From positions 1-45,871 of the forward strand of contig NZ_BARG01000110.1 in the NCBI RefSeq assembly GCF_000376565.1: a stretch of 45,871 bases of DNA, read 5' to 3'. The notes under the pieces were generated by a model. That model did not search any database. It was given only the letters and a program-made list of their open reading frames with translations, and had not been told where the DNA came from. This stretch comes from Streptomyces hokutonensis. Its GTDB lineage: Bacteria; Actinomycetota; Actinomycetes; Streptomycetales; Streptomycetaceae. A program made the position numbers and the translations under genes. Of the stretch, positions 38,601 to 45,871 are shown in pieces. The first letter of the stretch is position 1; each line of letters starts with the position of its first letter.

Positions 38601-39091
38601 TGCCGTACAACAACTCGCTGGGCATCAAGACCGGCACCACCACCGCGGCCGGCGGCAACCTGCTCTTCGCCGCCACCAAGGAGGTCGGCGGCGAGACGGC
38701 CGTCGTCGTCGGCGCGATCCTCGGCCAGCACACCGCGCCGATCATCGACACCGTCAACGCGGTCAGCAAGACGGCGATGCTCGCGGCGCAGGACGCGATG
38801 ACCTCGGCGAAGATCCTGAAGAAGGGCGACGTCGTCGGGTACGTCGACGACCGGCTCGGCGGTCACACGCCGGTCGTCGTCACCAAGGACGTCGCCGCGG
38901 TCGGCTGGGCCGGCCTCAAGGTGAAGCTGTCCTTCGCCCCCGACTCCGTACCGCACACCGCGAAGGCCGGCACCAAGGTGGGCACGCTCACCGTGGGCGA
39001 CGGTTCGGGCGGCGCGGTCAAGGTGCCGGTCGCCCTGCAGAAGGATCTCGCGGAACCGGCCCTGACCGCGAAGCTGAAGCGTCTCGGCTGA
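35666..39091 (+). CDS. D-alanyl-D-alanine carboxypeptidase (peptidase S11) with long repetitive N-terminal tail
   Basis: 1141 aa from GTG 35666 (VAGESPDRSKQ), with GGAGGAGG 5 nt upstream; ATG 35651 would overlap that site. Residues about 1-745 are low-complexity: glycine/serine repeats (GSG, SEGSDG), then acidic 12-residue repeats, then a proline-rich stretch. One membrane helix (TPLVVLLAIVFAVVQAL) lies at about 749-765, so the tail should be cytoplasmic. The penicillin-binding-protein fold outside has all three motifs: S821VAK, S888AN and K988TG. It trims the terminal D-Ala from peptidoglycan. The tail is far longer than the usual 50-300 residues of actinobacterial relatives. Confidence 0.93.
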   Translation: MAGESPDRSKQRESSAEPTPGSASPVPEARSERDPRLAVAREATPTSSQRGGVDTATKIFSIRELRAGAVEDGDTGGASGASGAGDGSGGAGGSSGSDGASGSDGASGSGSAADATGGSGEASGSGTAGGSGATGGSGEAGGSGTASKSGTTGRSGGTGESGGTDGASDAAQANGAGDAGEADGSREATGVGEAGDSEGPESAEGSEATEGGEGSEDVESGDGAEVTEGVAGAEAAEGADAQNPSAKGGPAGDARLRAAVAAWVAGSDDPEESDGSEGSDRSDGSEGSEGSDGREPAGAGVTDDASAASTAEDAAKSAESAETVIVAPRAVKGRPEDAETAAEAEEGSVSAVAAEAAGAGQDAESEDAGTATDRGRDATEDGPQDAVPGAVEADEADTDDEIADARPEAAGTPEDADEEPQDAVPDASEDEPEDSAPDTSAAEPEDSAPGTSEAEPEDATPRTPETAPEDAAPRASAAEPEDTTPAPSAAEPEDTGPGTSADAPEDAAPGASKAAAEDATPAPSAAEPEDTAPGTSEAEPEDATPRASETTPEDAAPRASAADPADAAPRTSEAAPEDASVDPQDTPPTPKTPTTPEPKAADGAPAPQASPAPDDATRTGGAGGKTGPDDGVAGAVDQPTAVFKAVRAPKPAVDQPTTTLKAPKAPPAPEAPAERTSKFVALKPLDEPRAPRAPRPDATRPVAQVGPERTTQQPLPPKPPLDLLAELTNTPPPPETPVRTAIRRVKIWTPLVVLLAIVFAVVQALRPLPTPSLTLTAEDSYTFDGSKVNLPWPSEGQGWMDVNGIGTMGNFGKQTPVAIGSVAKAMTAYIVLKDHPLKAGAEGEKITVDATAEKEGGYDKDGESTLNTVKAGDVLTEKQALSAIMIPSANNIARLLARWDAGSEAAFIKKMNDTAKSLGMTNTTYTDASGLKETTVSTAEDQVKLGNQLVKIQALMDITKLPSWVDPSGKKWTNYNRLVPYNNSLGIKTGTTTAAGGNLLFAATKEVGGETAVVVGAILGQHTAPIIDTVNAVSKTAMLAAQDAMTSAKILKKGDVVGYVDDRLGGHTPVVVTKDVAAVGWAGLKVKLSFAPDSVPHTAKAGTKVGTLTVGDGSGGAVKVPVALQKDLAEPALTAKLKRLG
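36956..37387 (+). repeat. Twelve 36-bp (12-residue) coding repeats
   Basis: Twelve in-frame units with consensus EPEDxAPxxSxA (for example EPEDSAPGTSEA, APEDAAPRASAA, EPEDTTPAPSAA) and a partial thirteenth encode residues 431-574 of the carboxypeptidase tail. An earlier shorter array of 9-bp SEG/SDG units lies at about 36480-36545. Confidence 0.9.
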
Positions 39092-39113
39092 CCCACGAGG
39101 CGTTGTACGTCAC

Positions 39114-39162
39114 CGCACCCCGCCGGCCGGCCACCCGCACGGGAGCCAGTCGGCGGGGTGCG
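39114..39162 (+). terminator. Terminator-like hairpin after the carboxypeptidase gene
   Basis: CGCACCCCGCCG (39114-39125) pairs perfectly over 12 bp with CGGCGGGGTGCG (39151-39162), 23 nt after the stop, with a 25-nt loop. No T tract. Confidence 0.7.
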
Positions 39163-39278
39163 TGCTAGCGTCGCGAATCGGGGCACGTCGCCGGTCAAGC
39201 GGACGCGGCGTCGAACAGGCCGGGAACGGGACGGGACGCGGCCGGGAACAGAAGACGGGACACGGGGAGTGCCTTCAG

Positions 39279-41126
39279 GTGGCCACAGCGGAGCCGACAC
39301 GCGCCGACGATGCCGATCCGGGCCCGGTAGCCGGCCCGCGAATACACCTGCCCGCGCACCACACGGACCACGACGCGACAGCTAGCGGAAGCACCCGCTG
39401 GGCGGCCCTGGTCGACCGCCTCCGCGCCCCCTTCCTCCGCCACCCGGTGATCGGCTTCACGCTGCTCTCCGGAGTCCTGCACATCGTCTGGTTCTTCACG
39501 TTCGCGAACAGTGGCGGCGATCTCGCGGCACAGGACGCCTGGGCGGAGTTCGTCGGCCGCCACCCGGACTCGGCGTACAACCTCGCCTGGTACGGCGGCA
39601 TGCACCCGGTGTCGTACAGCGTCGTCTCGCCGTATCTGATGTCGGTCCTCGGTGTCCGTACGACGATGATGATCGCCGGGACCATCTCGGCGGGCCTGCT
39701 CACCTTGATCCTGATCCGCAGCCGCTCGGTGAAGAACCCGCTGTGGGCCTCGCTCGCGGGTGTCTTCGCGCTGCTGTGCAACGCGGCGTCGGGCCGGGTG
39801 ACGTACGGCCTGGGCCTGGTGTTCGGGCTCGGCGCGGTGGCCGTCGTCTTCTGCTGGCCCTACCGCTGGCGTTACAAACGCTGGGCGAAGGCCCTGTGCG
39901 CGGCCCCGCTGGCCGCGCTCGCGACGATGTCCTCACCGGTGGCCGGCCTGTTCGTGGGCCTGGTCGCCGTAGCCCTGTTCCTGCAGAAGCGACGCCCCGG
40001 CGCCTGGGCTCTCGGCCTCGCGCCCGCGGCCGTGGTCGCCGTGTCCGCCTGGCTGTTCCCGTTCTCCGGCACCCAGCCGATGCTGTTCGGCTCGATGATC
40101 CTGCCGCTGGCGTCCGGGGTCCTCGTCTACTTCCTGGTGCCGCACGAGTGGACGACCGTACGGATCACGGCGGCCGTGTACAGCATCGGCGTCATCCTCG
40201 TCTGGCTGGTCAGCTCGCAGATCGGCTCGAACATAAGCCGACTGGCGATGCTGTTCGCCGGTGTGGCCCTGATCTCCGCGCTGCCCTTCGCGGTGCCGCG
40301 CTCGCGCAAGTGGTACACGATCGTGCTGGCCTTCGTCGGCTTCACCGGCTGGATCGGCTTCAAGTCGGTCGACGACGTCGTCAACACCGCCCCCGCCGCG
40401 TCCTGGTCGCACGAGCTCGCCCCCCTGGTCAACGAACTCCAGGAGGTCGGCGCCGAACGCGGCCGCGTCGAGGTCGTCCCGGCCCGCTCCCACATCGAGG
40501 CCTCCGCACTCGCGCCCTACGTCAACCTGGCCCGCGGCTGGAACCGCCAGGCCGACATGGAGCGCAACCCCCTCTTCTACGACGACACCCTCAACTCGGC
40601 GAACTACCACGAGTGGCTCCAGCGCTGGGCCGTCCACTACGTCGTCCTGCCGAAGGACAAGCTGGACGGCGACGGCGGCGAGCGCGAACGGGACCTGGTC
40701 CAGCGCGGGATGCCGTATCTGAAGCAGGTCTGGGGCGACACGAACTGGCAGCTGTTCCAGGTCACCGACCCGACGCCGCTCGCCGAGCCGAACGCGGTCG
40801 TCGACCGGGCCGAGCAGGGCGAGCTGACCATCGAGGTGAAGAAGAAGGGCCGGATCCTGATCCGGATCCCGTACTCGCCGTGGCTGAGCGTCGTCGACGC
40901 GAAGGGCAAGAGCCTCAAGCCGCCGCAGGAGACCGACGCGTCCAAGCACCGCGCCGAGGGCACCCCGAAGACGTACGACAACCTCAACGGCTGCCTGACG
41001 GAGACCGAGGAGGACTCCAAGGGCGACAAGTGGACGATGTTGCTGGCGCCGAAGGCGGGGACGTACCGGCTCGCGGCGCCCTACCAGCTGCCGCGCGGTA
41101 CGCCCTGCCCCGACGAGCTGAAGTAG
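39279..41126 (+). CDS. Large integral membrane protein, glycosyltransferase/MFS-like
   Basis: 615 aa from GTG 39279 (VATAEPTRADD), with GGGGAG 9 nt upstream. After about 40 polar residues there are ten or more hydrophobic helices (from FTLLSGVLHIVWFFTFA to WYTIVLAFVGFTGWIGF), then a soluble C-terminal domain from about residue 380 (NYHEWLQRWAVHYVVLPKDK, ILIRIPYSPWLSVVDA) that looks extracytoplasmic. Such topology fits membrane glycosyltransferases or YfhO-like proteins better than true MFS carriers, although homologues are sometimes labelled MFS. Neighbouring a peptidoglycan carboxypeptidase, a cell-envelope role is plausible. Confidence 0.7.
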   Translation: MATAEPTRADDADPGPVAGPRIHLPAHHTDHDATASGSTRWAALVDRLRAPFLRHPVIGFTLLSGVLHIVWFFTFANSGGDLAAQDAWAEFVGRHPDSAYNLAWYGGMHPVSYSVVSPYLMSVLGVRTTMMIAGTISAGLLTLILIRSRSVKNPLWASLAGVFALLCNAASGRVTYGLGLVFGLGAVAVVFCWPYRWRYKRWAKALCAAPLAALATMSSPVAGLFVGLVAVALFLQKRRPGAWALGLAPAAVVAVSAWLFPFSGTQPMLFGSMILPLASGVLVYFLVPHEWTTVRITAAVYSIGVILVWLVSSQIGSNISRLAMLFAGVALISALPFAVPRSRKWYTIVLAFVGFTGWIGFKSVDDVVNTAPAASWSHELAPLVNELQEVGAERGRVEVVPARSHIEASALAPYVNLARGWNRQADMERNPLFYDDTLNSANYHEWLQRWAVHYVVLPKDKLDGDGGERERDLVQRGMPYLKQVWGDTNWQLFQVTDPTPLAEPNAVVDRAEQGELTIEVKKKGRILIRIPYSPWLSVVDAKGKSLKPPQETDASKHRAEGTPKTYDNLNGCLTETEEDSKGDKWTMLLAPKAGTYRLAAPYQLPRGTPCPDELK

Positions 41127-41966
41127 TCAGCGCAGCCGGTCCACGTACTTGTCCGTGCCGGGCACCGTGGGGATGAACGGTGCCACCAACTCCACCGTCC
41201 CCAGGCCCGATTCGGCCACGGCCGTGTCCAGCCCCGTGAAGTACTCCTCCCAGCAGTCCCGCGGATCCGCCTCCAGGAACCACAGCAGCGTCAGCCGCGT
41301 ATCCACCCCCTCGACCTGCTTGACGTAGGTCATGCGGTCGCCCGGCAGCGGGGTCGGGCGGAACACGGTCACCATCGCGGCCGGGGAGCCCGCGAGCCGT
41401 TTCGGGAGGTGACGGGAGCGCAGCCACTCCAGCAACTCGGCGCGCTGCTCGGCCGATTCACTGTCGACGACCTCCAACACCAGCCCGGCGTAAGGGTGGT
41501 CGAGGGCGTGGAAGTCCCTCGGTCCGGCCGCGCCGTCGCGGTACACGGTCGCCTCGTGGTCCTGGAACGCGGTGAAGACGTGCGTACGGTCCTGGTAGAC
41601 CCGACCGTCGCGATTGAGCCGTTTGTTGATGCCGACGGTCCACTTCATGTGGTCGTCGTAGCGGCCCTCGGTGACCCAGTACGTGGAGAGGTAGCAGCCG
41701 GCGGTGACGGGCTGGGCGATCGCCGACTTCTCGGGACAGCGCAGGAGTTGGAGGTCCCGGGTGGCGACCCAGCGGCGGCCGGCGTACATCCAGGGCATGG
41801 CCATCGCGCCGGCGTAGTAGTGGTCGTCCTCGTACCAGCGGTTGTACGCGTACTCGTGCCCGGGCTGCGGTTCGACCATGGTGATGAGCGCGTGTCCGGG
41901 CCGGACTCCGTACGGTCCTACGGCGGCCAGTTCGGCGTACACGTCGCTCCGGGTGTCCTCGCTCAC
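41127..41966 (-). CDS. Conserved hypothetical protein, possibly dimeric alpha/beta barrel
   Basis: 279 aa from GTG 41966, preceded by GGAAGGGGAG. It ends exactly where the convergent membrane-protein gene ends. I see no catalytic signature; PGHALITMVEPQPGHEYAYN, WYEDDHYYAGAMAMPWMYAG and MTYVKQVEGVDTRLTLLWFL suggest two ferredoxin-like (EthD/DUF-type) barrels, and RWYEDDHY resembles EthD-like WYxxxH motifs. Divergence from an SDR with a palindrome between suggests a small catabolic module. Confidence 0.7.
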   Translation of the reverse strand: MSEDTRSDVYAELAAVGPYGVRPGHALITMVEPQPGHEYAYNRWYEDDHYYAGAMAMPWMYAGRRWVATRDLQLLRCPEKSAIAQPVTAGCYLSTYWVTEGRYDDHMKWTVGINKRLNRDGRVYQDRTHVFTAFQDHEATVYRDGAAGPRDFHALDHPYAGLVLEVVDSESAEQRAELLEWLRSRHLPKRLAGSPAAMVTVFRPTPLPGDRMTYVKQVEGVDTRLTLLWFLEADPRDCWEEYFTGLDTAVAESGLGTVELVAPFIPTVPGTDKYVDRLR

Positions 41967-42002
41967 GTCGCTCCCCTTCCGTCCTCCGCCGGTCGCCCAT
42001 AC

Positions 42003-42019
42003 TCTGACGCCCCGTCAGA
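42003..42019. promoter_or_regulatory. Perfect palindrome TCTGACG-CCC-CGTCAGA
   Basis: A 7-bp inverted repeat in the 81-bp gap between the divergent hypothetical gene and the SDR, 28 bp before the SDR start. TGACG/CGTCA half-sites are typical of TetR- or GntR-type operators. No regulator gene is adjacent. Confidence 0.65.
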
Positions 42020-42047
42020 TAAACCGCCAGACCCCGGGAGGGATCGG

Positions 42048-42836
42048 ATGTCGCTGCTCGCGGGCAAGACCGTCGTCGTCTCGGGGGTCGGGGCCGGACT
42101 GGGCCACCAGGTCGCCGCCGCCGTCGTACGGGACGGAGGGAACGCCGTGCTGGGCGCGCGCACGGAGGCGCATCTCGCCAAGTCGGCCGCCGAGATCGAT
42201 CCCGACGGGTCGCACACGGCGTACCGGTCGACCGACATCACGGACGAGGGGCAGTGCGAGGCGCTCGCGGAGGTGGCACGGGAGCGGTTCGGGCGGATCG
42301 ACGCGGTGGTCCATGTGGCCGCGTGGGACAGCTACTTCGGCGGGCTCGAGGACGCGGACTTCGCCACCTGGCAGTCGGTGCTCGACGTGAACCTGCTGGG
42401 CACACTGCGGATGACCCGCGCCTGCCTGCCCTCCCTGAAGGAGGCGGGCGGCGGCTCGGTCGTGATCATCGGGACACAGTCGGCGGTGGCCGCGCCCTCG
42501 CAGGTGCGGCAGGCGGCGTACGCGGCGTCGAAGGGGGCGCTGACGAGCGCGATGTACTCGCTGGCAAGGGAGTTGGGGCCGTACCGGATCCGGGTGAACA
42601 CCGTGCTGCCGGGGTGGATGTGGGGTCCGCCGGTGGAGGCGTACGTGCAGTTCACCGCGCACACGGAGAAGGTCCCGGAGACGGAGGTCCTGAAGCGGCT
42701 GTCCGACCGGATGGCGCTCCCCGAGCTCGCGACGGACGGGGACGTGGCCGACGCGGCGGTGTTCCTGGCGTCGGAACGGGCGCGGGCGATCACGGGTCAG
42801 TCGTTGCTGGTCAACGCCGGGGAGCTGATGCGATGA
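42048..42836 (+). CDS. Short-chain dehydrogenase/reductase (SDR)
   Basis: 262 aa classical SDR. Cofactor loop GVGAGLG at about residues 13-19, DITDE after the second strand, NLLG for the NNAG-like region, catalytic Ser in VVIIGTQSA and the YxxxK pair in YAASKGAL. ATG 42048 has GGGAGGG upstream. Substrate unknown; homologues act on steroid-like or acyl compounds. A C-terminal ITGQSLLVNAGELM is normal for the family. Confidence 0.93.
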   Translation: MSLLAGKTVVVSGVGAGLGHQVAAAVVRDGGNAVLGARTEAHLAKSAAEIDPDGSHTAYRSTDITDEGQCEALAEVARERFGRIDAVVHVAAWDSYFGGLEDADFATWQSVLDVNLLGTLRMTRACLPSLKEAGGGSVVIIGTQSAVAAPSQVRQAAYAASKGALTSAMYSLARELGPYRIRVNTVLPGWMWGPPVEAYVQFTAHTEKVPETEVLKRLSDRMALPELATDGDVADAAVFLASERARAITGQSLLVNAGELMR

Positions 42837-42923
42837 GTTCATGTAGGTGAACGCGGAACATCAATCCGAACGATTTTACTCCCCCTTGACTGTGCGCTTA
42901 CTTGTCGTGCTCACGCGCGACCG

Positions 42924-42962
42924 CCCACGATGAGCCCCGGGCTGAACCGGCTCAATCGTGGG
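42924..42962 (+). promoter_or_regulatory. Leader hairpin overlapping the symporter Shine-Dalgarno sequence
   Basis: CCCACGAT (42924-42931) pairs with ATCGTGGG (42955-42962), and GAGCC with GGCTC inside. The last three bases of the 3' arm are the first part of the ribosome binding site GGGAGGG (42960-42966), so folding would partly hide it. Possible translational control element; no known riboswitch motif recognised. Confidence 0.45.
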
Positions 42963-42971
42963 AGGGCGCAT

Positions 42972-44552
42972 ATGAACGGGCTCGACTGGGCCGTGCTCAT
43001 CGGCTATTTCGGCGTGATGGTGGCCATCGGTGTGTGGTCGCACAAGCGTGTCGACAACGTGAGCGACTTCTTCACCGCCGGCGGCAAGATGCCCTGGTGG
43101 CTCTCCGGCATCTCGCACCACATGTCGGGCTACAGCGCGGTCATGTTCACCGGTTACGCGGGCATCGCCTACACCTACGGCGTCACGTCCTTCATCACCT
43201 GGTCGTTCCCGATCGCGCTGGGCATCGCCATCGGCTCCAAGCTGTTCGCGCCACGCATCAACCGGCTGCGCTCCCGGCTCCATGTGGCCTCCCCCCTCGA
43301 GTACTTGAAGAACCGCTACAACCTGCGGACCCAACAGGCGCTCGCCTGGTCCGGGATGCTGCTGAAGATCGTGGACGTGGCGGCCAAGTGGGCGGCGATC
43401 GCAACCCTGTTGTCCGTCTTCACAGGTGTGTCCCTGAACCAGGGCATCCTCATCACCGGCGCGATCACGGCCGTCTACTGCACGATCGGCGGCCTGTGGG
43501 CCGACGCGCTGACCGAACTCGGCCAGTTCGTCATCCAGTTGCTCGCCGGTGTCTCCATGTTCGTGGCCGTCGTACTGAAGCTGAACGACAAGGGCATCGG
43601 ATTCCTCGGCGCCTGGGACGAACCGGCACTCCAGGGCCACGGCAAACCGCTGGTCGGCCCCTACGGCACGGTGTTCCTCCTCGCGTTCCTCTTCATCAAG
43701 CTCTTCGAGTACAACGGCGGCATGCTCAACCAGGCCCAGCGCTACATGGCCACCAAGAGCCCCTACGAGGCCGAGCGTTCGGCCCGGCTGTCGGCGGCGC
43801 TGTGGCTGATCTGGCCGACGGTCCTCTTCTTCCCCATGTGGATGTCACCCCTGCTCGTCCACGCACAGAAGCCGGACGGCTCCGACTCCTACGGCCTGAT
43901 GACCGAACAGCTGCTCCCGCACGGCCTGTTGGGCCTGGTCGTCGTCGGCTTCTTCTCCCACACGATGGCCATGTGCTCCTCCGACGCGAACGCGATCGCG
44001 GCCGTCTTCACGAGGGACGTGGCACCGGTCGTATCGGCCAAGGCCCGCGCCTGGAACGACCGTTCGGGCCTCATCGCGGCCCGCGTGACCACGGTCGTCT
44101 TCCTCGGCCTGTCGATGGCGGTGGCCACGCAGGTCAACTCGCCCACGTTCAAGGACATCATCACCGTCGTCATCAAATGGGTCGCGGGCCTCATGGGCCC
44201 GATCGCGATCCCGATGATGCTCGGCCTGCTCCGCCCCTTCCGCAAGTCCGGCCCCACGGCGGCCCTGACGAGCTGGGCGGCGGGCCTGCTCGCCTTCTGG
44301 CTGGTCAACTACCCGATCAACTGGGAGATCGACGGCGGAGTCCCGCTCCAGTACCAGGTGTCGATACCCCTCGCGGTGTCGCTCGTCCTCTACATCCTCA
44401 TCGGCTATGTGAAGCCCGAGGACACCCCGGAACGGGACGCGCTGATCGAACGGATCAACGGCGGCGGGGACGACGACGGGGACGCGGTCGCGGTGGCCGT
44501 ACCGGCACAGGCGGGGGCGGGAGACGACGTGGTGGGCACCAGCCAGCCCTAA
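42972..44552 (+). CDS. Sodium:solute symporter (SSS family)
   Basis: 526 aa from ATG 42972 with GGGAGGG 5 nt upstream; an in-frame ATG at 42930 has no site. About thirteen hydrophobic helices. VDNVSDFFTAGGKMPWWLSG near residues 28-47 and GGLWADALTELGQFVIQLLAG in the middle are typical of the sodium/solute (SLC5-like) family. The tail is acidic and disordered. Substrate cannot be told; sugars, carboxylates and amino acids are all possible. It converges with the ADP-ribosylglycohydrolase-like gene 10 bp away. Confidence 0.92.
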   Translation: MNGLDWAVLIGYFGVMVAIGVWSHKRVDNVSDFFTAGGKMPWWLSGISHHMSGYSAVMFTGYAGIAYTYGVTSFITWSFPIALGIAIGSKLFAPRINRLRSRLHVASPLEYLKNRYNLRTQQALAWSGMLLKIVDVAAKWAAIATLLSVFTGVSLNQGILITGAITAVYCTIGGLWADALTELGQFVIQLLAGVSMFVAVVLKLNDKGIGFLGAWDEPALQGHGKPLVGPYGTVFLLAFLFIKLFEYNGGMLNQAQRYMATKSPYEAERSARLSAALWLIWPTVLFFPMWMSPLLVHAQKPDGSDSYGLMTEQLLPHGLLGLVVVGFFSHTMAMCSSDANAIAAVFTRDVAPVVSAKARAWNDRSGLIAARVTTVVFLGLSMAVATQVNSPTFKDIITVVIKWVAGLMGPIAIPMMLGLLRPFRKSGPTAALTSWAAGLLAFWLVNYPINWEIDGGVPLQYQVSIPLAVSLVLYILIGYVKPEDTPERDALIERINGGGDDDGDAVAVAVPAQAGAGDDVVGTSQP

Positions 44553-44562
44553 CGACTGCCGA

Positions 44563-45693
44563 CTACACCCCTCTCGGATACCGGGCGATCCAGCCCGGAG
44601 AGGCCCCGGCGGGCCCGTGCAACGCGGGCCCCTGGGTCATCTCCACGGCGAAGTCGTCCGCGAGCACGAGCAGTGTGGGACGGCCCTCCAGTTCGGCCAG
44701 CCAGGCCGGCGGGAGGGCCGTCTCGCCGTACGACGCCCCGAGCAGCCCACCCGTGAGCGCCCCGGTGACCCCGGAGGGCCCACCGTGATTCACGGCAAGA
44801 CACAACGCGTGCCGTACGTCCTCCCCGACGAGCGCGCAGTACACAGCCCCCGAGAGCACCCCCTCCGCGCTCCCCTCCCCCACGAGCTCCTCGACCCGCC
44901 CGGAGGTCGGCATCCCCTGCCGCACGGCACCGAGCGCACGCTGCAGCCCGTCGGAGACCGCCTGATGCCCGGGCCGGGCGGCCAGCAGCGCAAGCGCCCG
45001 CTGCACAGCCGCATCCAGACTCTCCCCGCGCGCGAGCCCATGCACGACGACGGCGTACGCACCGGCCGCCAGATACCCGACCGGATGCCCATGGGTCTGC
45101 GCCGCGCACTCCACCGCGAGCTGCATCACAAGCTGCGGCTCCCACCCGACGAGCAACCCGAAGGGCGCGGAACGGGCAGCCGCCTCGCCCCCCACCTCAC
45201 CAGGATTCTTCGGCGCGTCGAGCGTCCCCATCCGCTCGTCCCCAAACCCCATCAAACAGGCCCGAGTCGGATCCCGCCGCGCATAGAGCCACTCCTCCCG
45301 CGCGAGCCACCCGTCGTCCTTACGACGCTCATCGGGCCCCCAGTCGTGCTGAGTTGCGGCCCACCGCAGATACGCCCGATGCAGATCGGTCGGCGGATGC
45401 CAAGCCCCCGTGTCCCGCCTCACCTGCGCCCTGATCAGCCCGTCGACGGTGAACAGGCCGAGCTGCGTGAGATGAGTGACCGCCCCGCGCCGCCCGTACC
45501 CGAACGCGAGATCCACAAGGCCCTCCGCACCGTAGGCCTCCCGGATCTCGTCCATCGCCAACAGGTCGACGGGCGACCCGAGCGCGTCCCCCACGGCGGC
45601 CCCCAGCAACGTCCCCCGCACCCGGCTCCGAAAGTCCTGCTGCTCCCCCCGCCCCCAGACGGCCCCGGCTGCGGTTGAGGTTGCGGCACTCAC
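44563..45693 (-). CDS. ADP-ribosylglycohydrolase-family protein with degenerate metal site
   Basis: 376 aa from GTG 45693, which has GAGGAGG 5 nt upstream (TTG 45696 is too close). The fold is recognisable: VRGTLLGAAVGDALGSPV at the N-terminus, GLFTVDGLIRAQVR, AYLRWAATQ, and a C-terminal GALTGGLLGASYGETALPPAWL. Normal DraG-type enzymes carry TDDTQ and GDSD(S/T)TGA metal-binding aspartates. Here these read THLTQ and GGPSGVTGA, so the binuclear magnesium site is probably lost. It may bind ADP-ribose or a modified protein without hydrolysing it. Confidence 0.88.
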   Translation of the reverse strand: MSAATSTAAGAVWGRGEQQDFRSRVRGTLLGAAVGDALGSPVDLLAMDEIREAYGAEGLVDLAFGYGRRGAVTHLTQLGLFTVDGLIRAQVRRDTGAWHPPTDLHRAYLRWAATQHDWGPDERRKDDGWLAREEWLYARRDPTRACLMGFGDERMGTLDAPKNPGEVGGEAAARSAPFGLLVGWEPQLVMQLAVECAAQTHGHPVGYLAAGAYAVVVHGLARGESLDAAVQRALALLAARPGHQAVSDGLQRALGAVRQGMPTSGRVEELVGEGSAEGVLSGAVYCALVGEDVRHALCLAVNHGGPSGVTGALTGGLLGASYGETALPPAWLAELEGRPTLLVLADDFAVEMTQGPALHGPAGASPGWIARYPRGV

Positions 45694-45871
45694 CAAGACC
45701 TCCTCAGGCGCCGTCCATACGTACGAGTCAGCTCAGCACTGTAATCGAACGGGGACGGTGAGTTGAGGGGGCTGATCGGTGAAGTGACCGTAGGGCCACT
45801 CGCTTCTTTGCCAGTGTCGGACTTCCGCGGACCGAGTAAAGGGCGCTGCGCTGCGCTCCGCGTCGGCTTCG

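Noticed and set aside
42886..42914. TTGACT as -35 of a symporter promoter
   Set aside because: At 16-18 bp spacing the candidate -10 hexamers (GCTCAC and neighbours) are too poor to call.

Overview
The window is high-GC actinobacterial chromosome, almost certainly Streptomyces. Reasons: strong GC bias at third codon positions, frequent GTG starts with GGAGG-type ribosome binding sites, rare TTA codons, and typical Streptomyces families (SARP regulator, XRE-DUF5753/DUF397 pair, mycothiol-type isomerase, GPP34).

Region 1 (1-17592) is a phosphonate biosynthetic gene cluster running off the left edge. A leftward operon holds a 2-oxoglutarate/Fe dioxygenase, a TldD and a truncated TldE/PmbA. A divergent, mostly translationally coupled rightward set holds PEP mutase, an SbnA/SbnB-like 2,3-diaminopropionate (Dap) pair, a stand-alone adenylation enzyme, an NTP_transf_5 nucleotidyltransferase, a FomA-like phosphonate kinase, a 2-aminoethylphosphonate-type aminotransferase, a large FAD/NAD(P)-binding protein, a maleylpyruvate-isomerase/DinB-fold protein, a split phosphonopyruvate decarboxylase, an acyl carrier protein, an HPr-kinase-like P-loop protein, an EamA transporter and a CYTH phosphohydrolase. 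My reading is PEP to phosphonopyruvate to phosphonoacetaldehyde to 2-aminoethylphosphonate, hydroxylation by the dioxygenase, Dap made in parallel and loaded on the carrier protein, and a kinase/nucleotidyltransferase/CYTH set that masks and unmasks the phosphonate. I cannot match this gene combination to a characterised phosphonate cluster that I know. It is the best candidate here for an undescribed system.

The intergenic control region of this cluster carries two arrays of TTGNCAA-type heptamers at 10-11 bp spacing, the architecture recognised by SARP regulators. A SARP gene containing a TTA codon lies just beyond the cluster, past a tRNA-Arg(CCU).

Region 2 (17668-26100) holds the tRNA-Arg, about 600 bp without a credible gene, the SARP-NB-ARC-TPR regulator, a divergent NB-ARC/TPR (NLR-like) protein with a possible RHIM/amyloid-signalling motif, and a coupled pair of unknown genes whose promoter region has a further 11-bp-phased repeat.

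Region 3 (26124-45693) looks like ordinary chromosome. It holds a TerC/DUF475 protein, a GNAT, an MFS transporter with a divergent ArsR-type regulator, a glutathione peroxidase, a MerR-GyrI regulator, an XRE/DUF397 pair, GPP34, a D-Ala-D-Ala carboxypeptidase with a very long repetitive cytoplasmic tail, a membrane protein, an unknown protein divergent from an SDR, a sodium:solute symporter, and an ADP-ribosylglycohydrolase homologue that has lost its metal-binding aspartates.
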